From Verrucomicrobiaceae bacterium (GTDB taxonomy: Bacteria; Verrucomicrobiota; Verrucomicrobiia; Verrucomicrobiales; Verrucomicrobiaceae): DNA of 37,376 bases. Each line of letters begins with the position of its first letter. Position 1 is the first letter of the stretch. The notes under the pieces were generated by a model. It was not told where the DNA came from. It ran no database searches and saw only the letters and a list, made by a program, of their open reading frames with translations. This document shows positions 1 through 7,962 of this stretch, piece by piece. The position numbers and the translations under genes are program-made. The stretch spans positions 1 through 37,376 of the forward strand of contig JAJTDU010000060.1 of assembly GCA_021298725.1 (NCBI GenBank), given 5' to 3'.

Positions 1-98
1 GTCAAGATTTAAAATGTGACCGCCGCCTAAGATCAGACTGCCCCCCTGGCAAGGCATGGCTCTCAGTGGCCTTCTCTCAAGTCACGACTGAGATGAAC

Positions 99-128
99 CA
101 AAAAAGGGGCCGCAGTGACGCGGCCCCT
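99..128 (-). terminator. Rho-independent terminator following the pnp 3'-end remnant
   Basis: A perfect 9-bp stem (AGGGGCCGC at 105-113, GCGGCCCCT at 120-128) has a 6-nt loop and, read on the minus strand, is followed by a run of six T. It lies about 34 bp past the stop codon of the duplicated pnp tail at 162-295. It has the same architecture as the terminator of intact pnp at 994-1025. It is probably the original pnp terminator, left behind when the cassette was acquired. Bases 1-98, at the window edge, show no recognisable gene. Confidence 0.8.
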
Positions 129-161
129 TCGTGGTTTGGATGATGTGGCGGACAACAAGGC

Positions 162-295
162 TTAGCCCACGTCTTCAGCAGGAGCGGGAGCGGCGTCACC
201 ACCAGCGGCGGCGGCAGCGTCCTTTTCCTTCATGGCGGCTTTGTGGCTCATCTTGATGCGGCCTTTGTCGTCGATGCCGATGCACTTGGCGGTGA
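162..295 (-). pseudogene. Duplicated 3' end of pnp (last ~44 codons)
   Basis: Read on the minus strand, this encodes the last part of the PNPase S1 domain and the Ala-rich acidic tail, ending in AEDVG and a stop codon. It aligns without gaps to the 3' end of intact pnp (1056-1189), with 127 of 134 bases identical by my count. The differences include one Arg-to-His change and the next-to-last codon (Val instead of Asn). Similarity stops abruptly at about 295, only 14 bp from the stop of the small gene at 310-477. There is no start codon and no rest of the gene, so this is a remnant. It marks one edge of an inserted cassette whose other edge is the end of the working pnp gene. Confidence 0.9.
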
Positions 296-309
296 AGGAG
301 AGAAGGTGC

Positions 310-477
310 TTAAAATGCCCATACGCTGCGTGTTTGACCGCGCTTCTTGAGGATGGGGGCGGCCATTTGTTGGAGCTTCACCACAGCTCGGAGTTTTTCT
401 TCCATGGGCAGACGAGCTAGCTCGTGGCGTCTGGACTGCTTGGCGGCCAGGGTGGCGTTTAGGACGTTGGTTTCCAT
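310..477 (-). CDS. Small 55-aa partner protein of the nucleotidyltransferase
   Basis: This 55-residue ORF begins METNVLNATL, contains the stretch LPMEEKLRAVVKLQQMAAPI and ends SVWAF. Its ATG lies inside the 3' end of the upstream nucleotidyltransferase gene and overlaps it by 19 bp in another frame, which suggests translational coupling. The charged N-terminus and the LP-x-EEK-hydrophobic amphipathic helix resemble small proteins I have seen encoded next to AbiEii-like nucleotidyltransferases in verrucomicrobia and planctomycetes. That family recognition is from memory. No enzymatic motif is visible. By analogy with nucleotidyltransferase toxin-antitoxin pairs it could be an antitoxin or a regulator of the enzyme, but the function is not established. 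The gene is short, but the overlap and composition favour a real gene. Confidence 0.65.
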   Translation of the reverse strand: METNVLNATLAAKQSRRHELARLPMEEKLRAVVKLQQMAAPILKKRGQTRSVWAF

Positions 478-962
478 GCGTTGAAGCGGGTGGTGAGTTG
501 ATGGCGGGTGAGCACTTCTTGGAGATAAGCAGCGTCCAGTGGGGCTTCCTCCATGAATGTGGTGAATCGCTGGCGGTCTTTGTCACGCCCGGTCTGCACC
601 ATGATGGCTGCGAGATGCTCGGGGCGCAAGACTCGTGCCCGTGTGTCTGCGTAGCTCTCATCCCGTGCCTGCTCCAGGGCTTCTTCGAGCAAGGGGTTGT
701 ATGCGGGTAGAAACTGGACAGGCATGCCTTTGATCTGCACACACTCTCCCTCTGCGTCGAAACCACGCTGTTTCAGGGCCTCATAGATGGGCGACAGCGT
801 CAGTAGGCCACCCGCAGTCTGCGGCAGGAACACAAAGACATCCAGATCGTAGGTGAGGAAAGGCTCCATGTAAAAAATGGCCCCCACGGCCCCACCGATG
901 GCGTAACGGGAAATGACGCCCTCGGCCTCCAATTGGTTCAAAACTTCCAGTGTTCCTTCCAT
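459..962 (-). CDS. Nucleotidyltransferase-fold protein (AbiEii-like)
   Basis: This 167-aa protein shows the minimal nucleotidyltransferase signature. The loop AIGGAVGAIFY (Gly23-Gly24) is followed by TYDLDVFV, whose Asp39 and Asp41 form the DxD metal-binding pair. A basic/helical C-terminus (RDKDRQRF and following) is typical of these stand-alone enzymes. Related proteins transfer nucleotides to RNA or protein in type IV toxin-antitoxin systems such as AbiE; the substrate here is unknown. The 3' end overlaps a 55-aa gene, forming a two-gene module. Only about 31 bp separate its ATG from the terminator of pnp, leaving little room for a normal promoter. The module lies between intact pnp and a duplicated pnp tail, so it was probably acquired horizontally. 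The role as a toxin is inferred. Confidence 0.75.
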   Translation of the reverse strand: MEGTLEVLNQLEAEGVISRYAIGGAVGAIFYMEPFLTYDLDVFVFLPQTAGGLLTLSPIYEALKQRGFDAEGECVQIKGMPVQFLPAYNPLLEEALEQARDESYADTRARVLRPEHLAAIMVQTGRDKDRQRFTTFMEEAPLDAAYLQEVLTRHQLTTRFNAWKPTS

Positions 963-993
963 GAATCACATTAACTCACTCTAAGGGTGGTGG

Positions 994-1025
994 GCAAGAA
1001 AAGAGGCCGCTCGAAAGCGGCCTCT
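994..1025 (-). terminator. Terminator of pnp
   Basis: A perfect 9-bp stem (AGAGGCCGC at 1002-1010, GCGGCCTCT at 1017-1025) with loop TCGAAA is followed on the minus strand by CTTTTCTTG-type T-rich sequence. It starts about 30 bp after the pnp stop codon. The same layout (GC-rich stem with a GGCCGC core and the flanking TTCGTG) recurs at 99-128 after the pnp remnant. Confidence 0.8.
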
Positions 1026-1055
1026 TCGTGAGTTTTGGAGCTGTTCGCTCAGTGA

Positions 1056-3215
1056 TTAGCCGTTGTCTTCAGCAGGAGCGGGAGCGGCGTCACCACCAGC
1101 GGCGGCGGCGGCGTCTTTTTCCTTCATGGCGGCTTTGCGGCTCATCTTGATGCGGCCTTTGTCGTCGATGCCGATGCACTTAGCGGTGACGATGTCGCCA
1201 GTTTTGACGACGTCTTCGGTCTTGTTGACGCGGAAGTCGGCGAGTTCGCTGATGTGGATCAGGCCGTCTTTCTTGCCACCGAGGTTCATGAAGGCGCCGA
1301 AGTTCGTCGTGCTGACGACTTTGCCGGTGTAGAGCTTGCCGATTTCGATCTCCTGGGAGGTGCCGCTGATCATTTCGATCGCACGCTCGATGCCTTCCTT
1401 GCGGTTGGCATAGACGTACACGGTGCCGTCGTCTTCGATGCTGATTTCAGCGCCGGACTCAGCCTGGATGGCTTTGATGTTTTTGCCGCCAGGGCCGATG
1501 AGTTCACCGATCTTGTCAGGGTTGATCTTGATGATCTCGATGCGCGGGGCGTGAGGGCTGAGCGGCTGGACTTCGCTGATGGCCTGAGCCATGGCGGCGA
1601 GCACCTGGGTGCGGCCGGCTTTGGCTTTGACGATGCCTTCTTCGAGGATGCTGAGCGGGAGGCCGGGGAGCTTGAGGTCGAGCTGGAAGCCGGTGACGCC
1701 TTCGCTGGTGCCGCAGAGCTTGAAGTCCATGTCGCCGAAGTGGTCCTCACTGCCGATGATGTCGAGCATGGTGAGGTAGCGCTTCATGTTGTCGCCATCG
1801 AATTCGGTCACAAGGCCAACGCTGATGCCGCCGACGGGGCGGATGAGCGGCACGCCGGCGTCGAGCAGGGCCATGACGCCGGAGCAGACGGAGGCCATGG
1901 AGGTGGAGCCGTTGGACTCCATGACTTCGCTGCTGACGCGGATGGCGTAGGGGAAGACTTCCTTGGCTGGGATGACTGGCTCGATGGAGCGCTCGGCGAG
2001 GGCGCCGTGGCCGATTTCACGACGGTTCTGACCCCCGAAGCGGCCGGTTTCACCGACGGAGAACGGAGGGAAGTTGTAATGCAGGATGAAGCGCTTGGAC
2101 TCAGGGCCACCGGCGTAGGTGTCCATTTCCTGGGCTTCGTCCGCCGGGGCGAGCGTGGCGATGGAGAGAGCCATCGTTTCACCACGGGTGAAGCTGGCGG
2201 AGCCGTGCGTGCGGGGAAGCACGGAGGCCTCACCGGAGAGCTGACGGAGCTGGTCGATGCCACGGCCGTCGCAGCGGCTCTGCTTGTCGAGGATGGAGAT
2301 GCGGAAGGCTTTCTTCTGGAGGTAGTCGAAGGCCTGGCTGACCTCGAAGCTGGTGGCTTCGGGGAACTTGGCTTTGATGGCCTCGGCGACTTCGTCTTTC
2401 AAAGCGCCGACGGCTTTGCCACGGGCGACTTTGGAGGGGGTGTAGAGAGCGCCTTCGATGCGGTCGCCAGCGACGGCGTAGGCGATTTCGAGGAGCTCAT
2501 CTTTGACGAGCATGAGGGGCACTTCGCGCTTGGCTTTGCCAGCGAGCTTGGTGAGCTCTTCCTGGGCGACGACGATTCTGGTGACTTCGGCTTGGGCGAA
2601 GTGGAGGGCTTTGACGAACTCGGCCTCAGGCAGCTCATTGGCGGCGCCTTCGATCATGACGACTTCAGTTTTGTTGCCGACGTACACGAGGTCGAGGTCG
2701 CTTTCGAGGCGCTGGGACTGCGTGGGGTTGACGACGAACTCACCATTGAGGCGGCCGATGCGCACGGCACCGACGGGGCCGGCGAACGGGATGTCGGAGA
2801 CGCAAAGAGCGGCGGAGGCACCGTTCATGGCGCAGATGTCCGGGTCGTTCTCGCCGTCGGCGCTGAGGAGGATGGCGACGACCTGGGTGTCGTAGTAGTA
2901 GCCTTTCGGGAAGAGCGGGCGCAGTGGGCGGTCCGTCATACGGCAGGTGAGGATTTCCTTTTCCGTGGGGCGGCCTTCACGCTTGAAGTAACCACCAGGG
3001 AAGCGGCCTGCGGCGGAGGCTTTTTCCTTGTACTCGACGGAAAGAGGGAAGAAGTCCTGGCCGTCCTTCACTTTCGTGGCGGAGACGGCGGTGACGAGGA
3101 CGATGGTGTCACCGAGACGCACGGTGACGGCGCCGTCGGCGAGTTTGGCGAATTTGCCGGTTTCGATCTGCAGGGTGCCAGCACCGAGCTGGATGTTTTG
3201 TGTGTGAATAGCCAT
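1056..3215 (-). CDS. pnp: Polyribonucleotide nucleotidyltransferase (PNPase)
   Basis: PNPase degrades RNA 3'-to-5' by phosphorolysis and is a degradosome-type cytoplasmic enzyme. The 719-aa length is normal for the family. The order is: first RNase PH domain (about residues 1-210, with the FFPLSVEYKEK and GRFPGGYFKREGRP signatures), helical linker, and second RNase PH domain (about 310-550). The second domain carries RREIGHGALAERS and the catalytic DHFGDMDFK segment. A KH domain (about 555-615, IGPGGKNIKAI) and an S1 domain (about 622-695, KVVSTTNFGAFMNLGG) follow, then an Ala/Glu-rich tail. It lies downstream of rpsO in the classical rpsO-pnp order. The 235-bp gap between them holds two hairpins. 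No Shine-Dalgarno is evident before the ATG. The last ~44 codons are duplicated at 162-295. Confidence 0.98.
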   Translation of the reverse strand: MAIHTQNIQLGAGTLQIETGKFAKLADGAVTVRLGDTIVLVTAVSATKVKDGQDFFPLSVEYKEKASAAGRFPGGYFKREGRPTEKEILTCRMTDRPLRPLFPKGYYYDTQVVAILLSADGENDPDICAMNGASAALCVSDIPFAGPVGAVRIGRLNGEFVVNPTQSQRLESDLDLVYVGNKTEVVMIEGAANELPEAEFVKALHFAQAEVTRIVVAQEELTKLAGKAKREVPLMLVKDELLEIAYAVAGDRIEGALYTPSKVARGKAVGALKDEVAEAIKAKFPEATSFEVSQAFDYLQKKAFRISILDKQSRCDGRGIDQLRQLSGEASVLPRTHGSASFTRGETMALSIATLAPADEAQEMDTYAGGPESKRFILHYNFPPFSVGETGRFGGQNRREIGHGALAERSIEPVIPAKEVFPYAIRVSSEVMESNGSTSMASVCSGVMALLDAGVPLIRPVGGISVGLVTEFDGDNMKRYLTMLDIIGSEDHFGDMDFKLCGTSEGVTGFQLDLKLPGLPLSILEEGIVKAKAGRTQVLAAMAQAISEVQPLSPHAPRIEIIKINPDKIGELIGPGGKNIKAIQAESGAEISIEDDGTVYVYANRKEGIERAIEMISGTSQEIEIGKLYTGKVVSTTNFGAFMNLGGKKDGLIHISELADFRVNKTEDVVKTGDIVTAKCIGIDDKGRIKMSRKAAMKEKDAAAAAGGDAAPAPAEDNG

Positions 3216-3450
3216 AGGTTGGCGTGTGTGTGTTGGTTTGTGTGTTTAGGGGAAAGGGAAGCCGCGAAGGGCTGAGGGCGTAGGTCAGAGAGACAGGCTC
3301 CGGTATGCGGGTGTGCTGAGGGGGTAGGCTACGCCAAATAAACGAGGACGATCATGCGTCCTGAGGATGGCTAGAGGCACTTCGCCCTTGGCTCTACGCT
3401 CTGAAACACGAAGGGCGATGCACTTGGCATCACCCTTCGGTAAATTGAGA
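3216..3450 (-). promoter_or_regulatory. rpsO-pnp intergenic leader with two hairpins
   Basis: This 235-bp gap holds no gene. On the minus strand a 13-bp stem with a single G-U wobble (3409-3439, loop of five bases) follows the rpsO stop and is trailed by TGTTTC. It could act as an attenuator or an RNase III processing site. A second inverted repeat, AGGACG/CGTCCT, lies at 3345-3362. The last 40 bases before the pnp ATG are made of AC-rich repeats (ACACACAAACC, ACACACACGCC). In enterobacteria the equivalent leader is where PNPase controls its own synthesis. Such control here is an inference from position and structure. Confidence 0.5.
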
Positions 3451-3711
3451 TTAGCGACGCAGACCGAGGCTCTTGAGGAGGGTCTGATAACGCTCGTTGG
3501 CGGTCAGCTTGAGGTAGTCGAGCAATTTGCGACGACGTGCGACCATCTGGAGAAGGCCACGACGTGTGGAATGATCTTTCTGATGCGCGGCGAGATGCTG
3601 CGTCAGTGCATTGATCCGCTTCGTGAGGAGAGCCACTTGGACGTCGGCACTGCCGGTGTCCTTGTCGTGGATCTTGAAAGAAGTGGAATCGATGGTGGTG
3701 GCTTCGCTCAT
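3451..3711 (-). CDS. rpsO: 30S ribosomal protein S15
   Basis: This is an 86-aa small-subunit primary rRNA-binding protein. The family signature is intact: [21 protein letters not shown], then [26 protein letters not shown] and the C-terminal GLRR. The length is as usual (about 89 aa). The start ATG is preceded by AATCCCACC, with no Shine-Dalgarno. pnp follows on the same strand, the conserved rpsO-pnp arrangement. Confidence 0.98.
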   Translation of the reverse strand: MSEATTIDSTSFKIHDKDTGSADVQVALLTKRINALTQHLAAHQKDHSTRRGLLQMVARRRKLLDYLKLTANERYQTLLKSLGLRR

Positions 3712-5266
<1,555 letters not shown>

Positions 5267-5294
5267 AGACCAATCGGCAACTCGATGTGAATGC

Positions 5295-5331
5295 GAACTC
5301 CTCAACGAAACCTCGTTTCGCTGAGGAGTTC
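5295..5331 (+). terminator. Strong hairpin after leuB (possible terminator)
   Basis: The 17-nt arms at 5295-5311 (GAACTCCTCAACGAAAC) and 5315-5331 pair with a single mismatch around the 3-nt loop CTC. The hairpin starts 28 bp after the leuB stop. No clear T-run follows, so it is either a non-canonical terminator or a palindromic repeat at the edge of the scar region. Confidence 0.5.
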
Positions 5332-5348
5332 GAGCAAATGGCACTGCA

Positions 5349-5457
5349 TTGAGTGACGTGGGTGCTGGGTGCCCGCGACCAAGTGGCCGCGAAGTTCGGC
5401 AAGAACTCCGACCCATACGCCGCCACCGGCCTCAAGAAGAAAAGCGAGCACAAGAAA
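5349..5457 (+). pseudogene. Fragment of an unidentified coding sequence (C-terminal piece)
   Basis: In one plus-strand frame this reads as protein-like sequence, including DQVAAKFGKNSDPYAATGLK followed by KKSEHKK. A pattern of this kind (FGKxSDxY ... KSERKK) ends a family of small uncharacterised proteins I have seen in planctomycetes and verrucomicrobia. That recognition is from memory. There is no upstream part and no natural stop. The sequence runs directly into the dehydrogenase-derived repeat at 5457, so it is a broken remnant at a recombination joint. Confidence 0.45.
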
Positions 5458-5509
5458 GGCGGGCGCGTGATTCGCGGCTGGCCCATGCAACGTGCGGGAC
5501 AGCTAGAGC
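5457..5509 (-). repeat. Direct repeat, left copy (fragment of 2-hydroxyacid dehydrogenase gene)
   Basis: 48 of 53 bases match 6206-6258 in the same orientation. The first 29 bases are identical. On the minus strand both copies encode ALAVPHVAWASRESRAR, the C-terminal region of D-2-hydroxyacid dehydrogenases. This copy is cut off after RAR and joined to unrelated sequence. The two copies bracket the toxin-antitoxin pair at 5555-6087. Confidence 0.85.
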
Positions 5510-5554
5510 TATGTGGTATCGGCGTTTGGTGAGCAAGGCGAGGCGGCCTGGCTT

Positions 5555-5869
5555 CTACTCGCGTCCGCCAAACCAGTCTCGCATGCGCTTTCTTAGTGGC
5601 TGTAAATCCCTGCGAAGGTCCACAAAAGCCAGCAGAACGACTCCACGATTCTCCGGGGAGTAGATGATTCCAAAACGCCGACCGATGAGCAGCTTGCGCG
5701 TAGGCTTCTCGAAATAACCGCCCATGTATGGCTGATCGGCGAGCAGTGCCAGATTTCGCTCCACGTCTTCCAGCAACGCCGCGCCGTCGCCCTCGTGATA
5801 ATCCTCAAGCTGTTCGTAAACCTCCTGGAGTTCACGTCCGGCACCCGCCGTCCAGATGATCTCTGTCAT
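5555..5869 (-). CDS. RelE/ParE-family toxin
   Basis: This 104-aa protein matches the RelE/ParE fold. It has an N-terminal beta strand and a helix rich in charged residues (EIIWTAGAGRELQEVYEQLEDY), a central ERNLALLADQPYMGG segment, then RKLLIGRRFGIIYSPENRGVVLLAFVDLRRD, the typical core strands, and a basic C-terminus. Members are mRNA interferases or gyrase poisons; which applies here cannot be told. The start ATG overlaps the stop of the antitoxin gene by 4 bp (ATGA), so the two are translationally coupled in the order antitoxin then toxin. The pair lies between two copies of a dehydrogenase gene fragment, which suggests insertion. Confidence 0.85.
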   Translation of the reverse strand: MTEIIWTAGAGRELQEVYEQLEDYHEGDGAALLEDVERNLALLADQPYMGGYFEKPTRKLLIGRRFGIIYSPENRGVVLLAFVDLRRDLQPLRKRMRDWFGGRE

Positions 5870-6087
5870 GCGATTTTCTGACGCGATAGAATGCGTCCTT
5901 TGAGTTCATCCCACGAAAGGCCGCTGTCAGGATCGGCGCGATACTCCTCCAGGCGCGTTTGAACACGCTCCTTTAGGGCTGGATTGCGCTGCACATCGAG
6001 CATGGCGTCCATGCACAACTCCTCAGATAGCTGGAGCTTGTCCTCAAGACTCAAGGCATGCAGCGATGGATGTTGCTCAATGACCAT
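5866..6087 (-). CDS. Addiction-module antitoxin (PF09720-type)
   Basis: This 73-aa acidic protein has the pattern of the short Unstab_antitox/TIGR02574 family: LSLEDKLQLSEELCMDAM near the N-terminus, then a helical charged middle (ERVQTRLEEYRADPDSGLSWDEL) and a basic end. These proteins bind and neutralise a RelE/ParE toxin. The toxin gene follows with a 4-bp overlap. Autoregulation of the pair is expected for the family; I could not identify an operator. Confidence 0.85.
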   Translation of the reverse strand: MVIEQHPSLHALSLEDKLQLSEELCMDAMLDVQRNPALKERVQTRLEEYRADPDSGLSWDELKGRILSRQKIA

Positions 6088-6135
6088 AAGGCAAGTCTAG
6101 GCGGATGTTGGTGCCAGCTCAAGCCTGCATTTTCC

Positions 6136-6272
6136 TCACCCGTTCACCACATTCACCGGCGTCGCCGCCAGGAACGCTTTCAAGTTCGCGGCGATGATGT
6201 CGATGAGGCGGGCGCGTGATTCGCGGCTGGCCCAGGCGACGTGTGGGACAGCCAGCGCATGATCCGGATTCT
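6136..6272 (-). pseudogene. 3' remnant of a D-2-hydroxyacid dehydrogenase (glycerate dehydrogenase-like) gene
   Basis: On the minus strand the frame NPDHALAVPHVAWASRESRA and onward, ending in AATPVNVVNG and a stop, matches the C-terminus of D-isomer 2-hydroxyacid dehydrogenases: the PHxAWASREAR helix and the NVVN ending. About 45 codons remain, and an in-frame stop lies just upstream at about 6273. The NAD-binding and catalytic parts are gone. A shorter second copy of part of the same sequence lies at 5457-5509 on the far side of the toxin-antitoxin pair. Confidence 0.8.
6206..6258 (-). repeat. Direct repeat, right copy (within dehydrogenase remnant)
   Basis: This is the partner of 5457-5509, with 48 of 53 bases identical and the same orientation, 749 bp apart. 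It lies inside the longer dehydrogenase 3' remnant and encodes the same ALAVPHVAWASRESRAR peptide. Confidence 0.85.
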
Positions 6273-6447
6273 AACGGGCCTTCCTCAGCGTGGCCGTTGG
6301 TTGCCACTTTGTTGACCGTGTCATGATCCGCGCCGCCCCAGCCGGAGCGCAAAGTGCGCAGAAGACCGGTGCACCCGGTCTGCTCCAGGTGGATGCCCAG
6401 GAACCAAGGTAAGAACACGTATTCTGGTAGCCTGCGCTCCAAACCGG
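6273..6447. other. Scar region upstream of the dehydrogenase remnant; no intact gene
   Basis: A minus-strand frame opens with a GTG that overlaps the sulfatase stop (GTGA). It stays open for about 60 codons with plausible protein composition, for example PWFLGIHLEQTGCTGLLR and GADHDTVNKVATNG. It then runs out of frame through the dehydrogenase remnant. I do not recognise it. It could be the leftover of another broken gene or chance. Confidence 0.3.
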
Positions 6448-7962
6448 TCACTGATCCAAGGCCGCCATGGGGAAGTCGGGGCTGTTCGCATGCTGCTCGG
6501 ACATGATCTTCTTCATCTTCGCGACGATGTCAGGTTTTTCAGCCGCCAGGTTCTTCCTCTCTGCGGGATCCGTGGGGATGTGGTAAAGCTCCTCGCTCAG
6601 AACAGCGGCCTTGGCCTTGCCTTTGCCGCCGCTCATGAGGTTCATGCGCAGCAGTTTCCAGGCGCCCATGCGCAGCGATTGCTGGCCTCCGTAGCCGTGG
6701 AACTCACGGTAGAGAAACTCGCGCTCCGGCTGCTTTTCACCGAGCAAGGTGGACGCAAAGCTGATGCCGTCGGTTGTCGGCGTTTTCTCCTTCGCAGCAG
6801 CCAGCTCGGCAAGGGTGGGCAGCCAGTCCTCGAAGCCGGTGACGCGGTTGCTGATGCTGCCCGCCTTGATCTTCCCTTTCCAGCGCACGATGCCAGGGGA
6901 GCGGATGCCACCCTCGTAGAGCGTGCCTTTGCCGTCGCGACGGCCTTCGTTGGAGTTGAAGAAGGCGCAGTCAGTGCCGGCGAGCCCTTGATGCGTGCCG
7001 TTGAGCGGCCCGTTGTCACTGGCAAAGACAAAGATGGTGTCGTCATCGAGGCCCAGTTCGCTGATGAGCGCCATCATCTTGCCAATCTCACGATCCATGC
7101 GCGTGATCATCGCGGCATAAGCGGCCTTGGGTCGGAAATGCGGGGTGTAGCCCTTGCCGCCGGGATAAGGCGGGTCGTCGAACTTGCCGATGTATTCTTG
7201 AAGCGAGTCATCCGGCACCTGCAGCGCGACGTGAGGCACGGTGGTGGGCCAGTAGAGGAAGAAGGGCTTGTCTCGGTTTTCGCGGGCGAATTGCAGCGCT
7301 GCATCGGCGATGAGATCGGCGGAGTACTCGGTGCCCTGAAAGCGCAGATAGCTCTCCGGCTTCGTGGGATCTTCATCGGGCTTGAGCTTGTCATTGGATG
7401 GAAACAGCGGGTTCTTCAGCTCAAGGGTCTGGTCGTTGTCCCAAAGATAGGTCGGATAAAAATTGTGTGCCACGCCCTGGCAGTGGTAGCCGAACCAGCG
7501 GTCGAATCCCTGCTTCAAGGGCGCACCAGCAGAGGTGGGACCACCCAGGCCCCACTTGCCAAAGCCACCCGTCGTGTGGCCGATGGATTTGAAGACTTCG
7601 GCAAGTGTGATCGTGGCATGCGGGATCGGAAACTGCCCTTCGCGCTCCGGCTTGCCCATCTTGGGCAGACCTTTGGCGTCATCTGCCTGGCGGTTGTTGC
7701 GAATGAAGGTGTGGCCGGGGTGCTGGCCGGTCATGAGCACACTGCGGGACGGAGCGCAGACGGCGTTACCGCAGTAGTGCTGGGTCAAACGCATGCCCTC
7801 CGCCGCCATGCGGTCGAGGTGCGGGGTTTGGATGATTTTCTGCCCGTAGCAACCGAGATCACCCGGGCCAAGATCGTCAGCGAGGATGAAAATGACGTTC
7901 GGCTGGCGGGCGTGAGCCGCGAATGAGAGAACAAGCAACAGCAGGCAGATCAGAGGCTTCAT
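6448..7962 (-). CDS. Secreted type I sulfatase (arylsulfatase A family)
   Basis: Formylglycine-dependent sulfatases hydrolyse sulfate esters, often on polysaccharides. The 504-aa protein begins with a signal peptide (MKPLICLLLLVLSFAAHA), then PNVIFILADDLG with the calcium-binding Asp29-Asp30. The CAPSR motif at 69-73 follows, whose Cys is converted to formylglycine. Further family segments are GFGKWGLGG, PFFLYWPTTVPH, FASDNGP, EGGIRSPGIVRWKG and the C-terminal WKLL/ELYHIPTDPAERKNLA region. The start at 7962 is chosen because it gives the signal peptide; the frame is open further upstream, but a small gene overlaps there. Its ATG overlaps the stop of that 51-aa membrane protein gene. No SUMF1-type maturase gene is adjacent. 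Confidence 0.95.
   Translation of the reverse strand: MKPLICLLLLVLSFAAHARQPNVIFILADDLGPGDLGCYGQKIIQTPHLDRMAAEGMRLTQHYCGNAVCAPSRSVLMTGQHPGHTFIRNNRQADDAKGLPKMGKPEREGQFPIPHATITLAEVFKSIGHTTGGFGKWGLGGPTSAGAPLKQGFDRWFGYHCQGVAHNFYPTYLWDNDQTLELKNPLFPSNDKLKPDEDPTKPESYLRFQGTEYSADLIADAALQFARENRDKPFFLYWPTTVPHVALQVPDDSLQEYIGKFDDPPYPGGKGYTPHFRPKAAYAAMITRMDREIGKMMALISELGLDDDTIFVFASDNGPLNGTHQGLAGTDCAFFNSNEGRRDGKGTLYEGGIRSPGIVRWKGKIKAGSISNRVTGFEDWLPTLAELAAAKEKTPTTDGISFASTLLGEKQPEREFLYREFHGYGGQQSLRMGAWKLLRMNLMSGGKGKAKAAVLSEELYHIPTDPAERKNLAAEKPDIVAKMKKIMSEQHANSPDFPMAALDQ

Noticed and set aside
248-766. 172-aa minus-strand frame across the nucleotidyltransferase region
   Set aside because: It has biased Ser/Pro/His/Arg composition and overlaps the nucleotidyltransferase gene, the 55-aa gene and the pnp remnant in a different frame.
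1254-3275. 673-aa open frame on the plus strand opposite pnp
   Set aside because: It is an antisense shadow of pnp. Its Asp/Ala/Gly/Val-rich composition is what the complement of a GC-rich coding frame gives, and it has no domain.
6119-6451. 110-aa minus-strand ORF after the sulfatase as an intact gene
   Set aside because: Its second half reads the dehydrogenase remnant in the wrong frame, so it cannot be an intact gene. The first half is listed as an unexplained scar.
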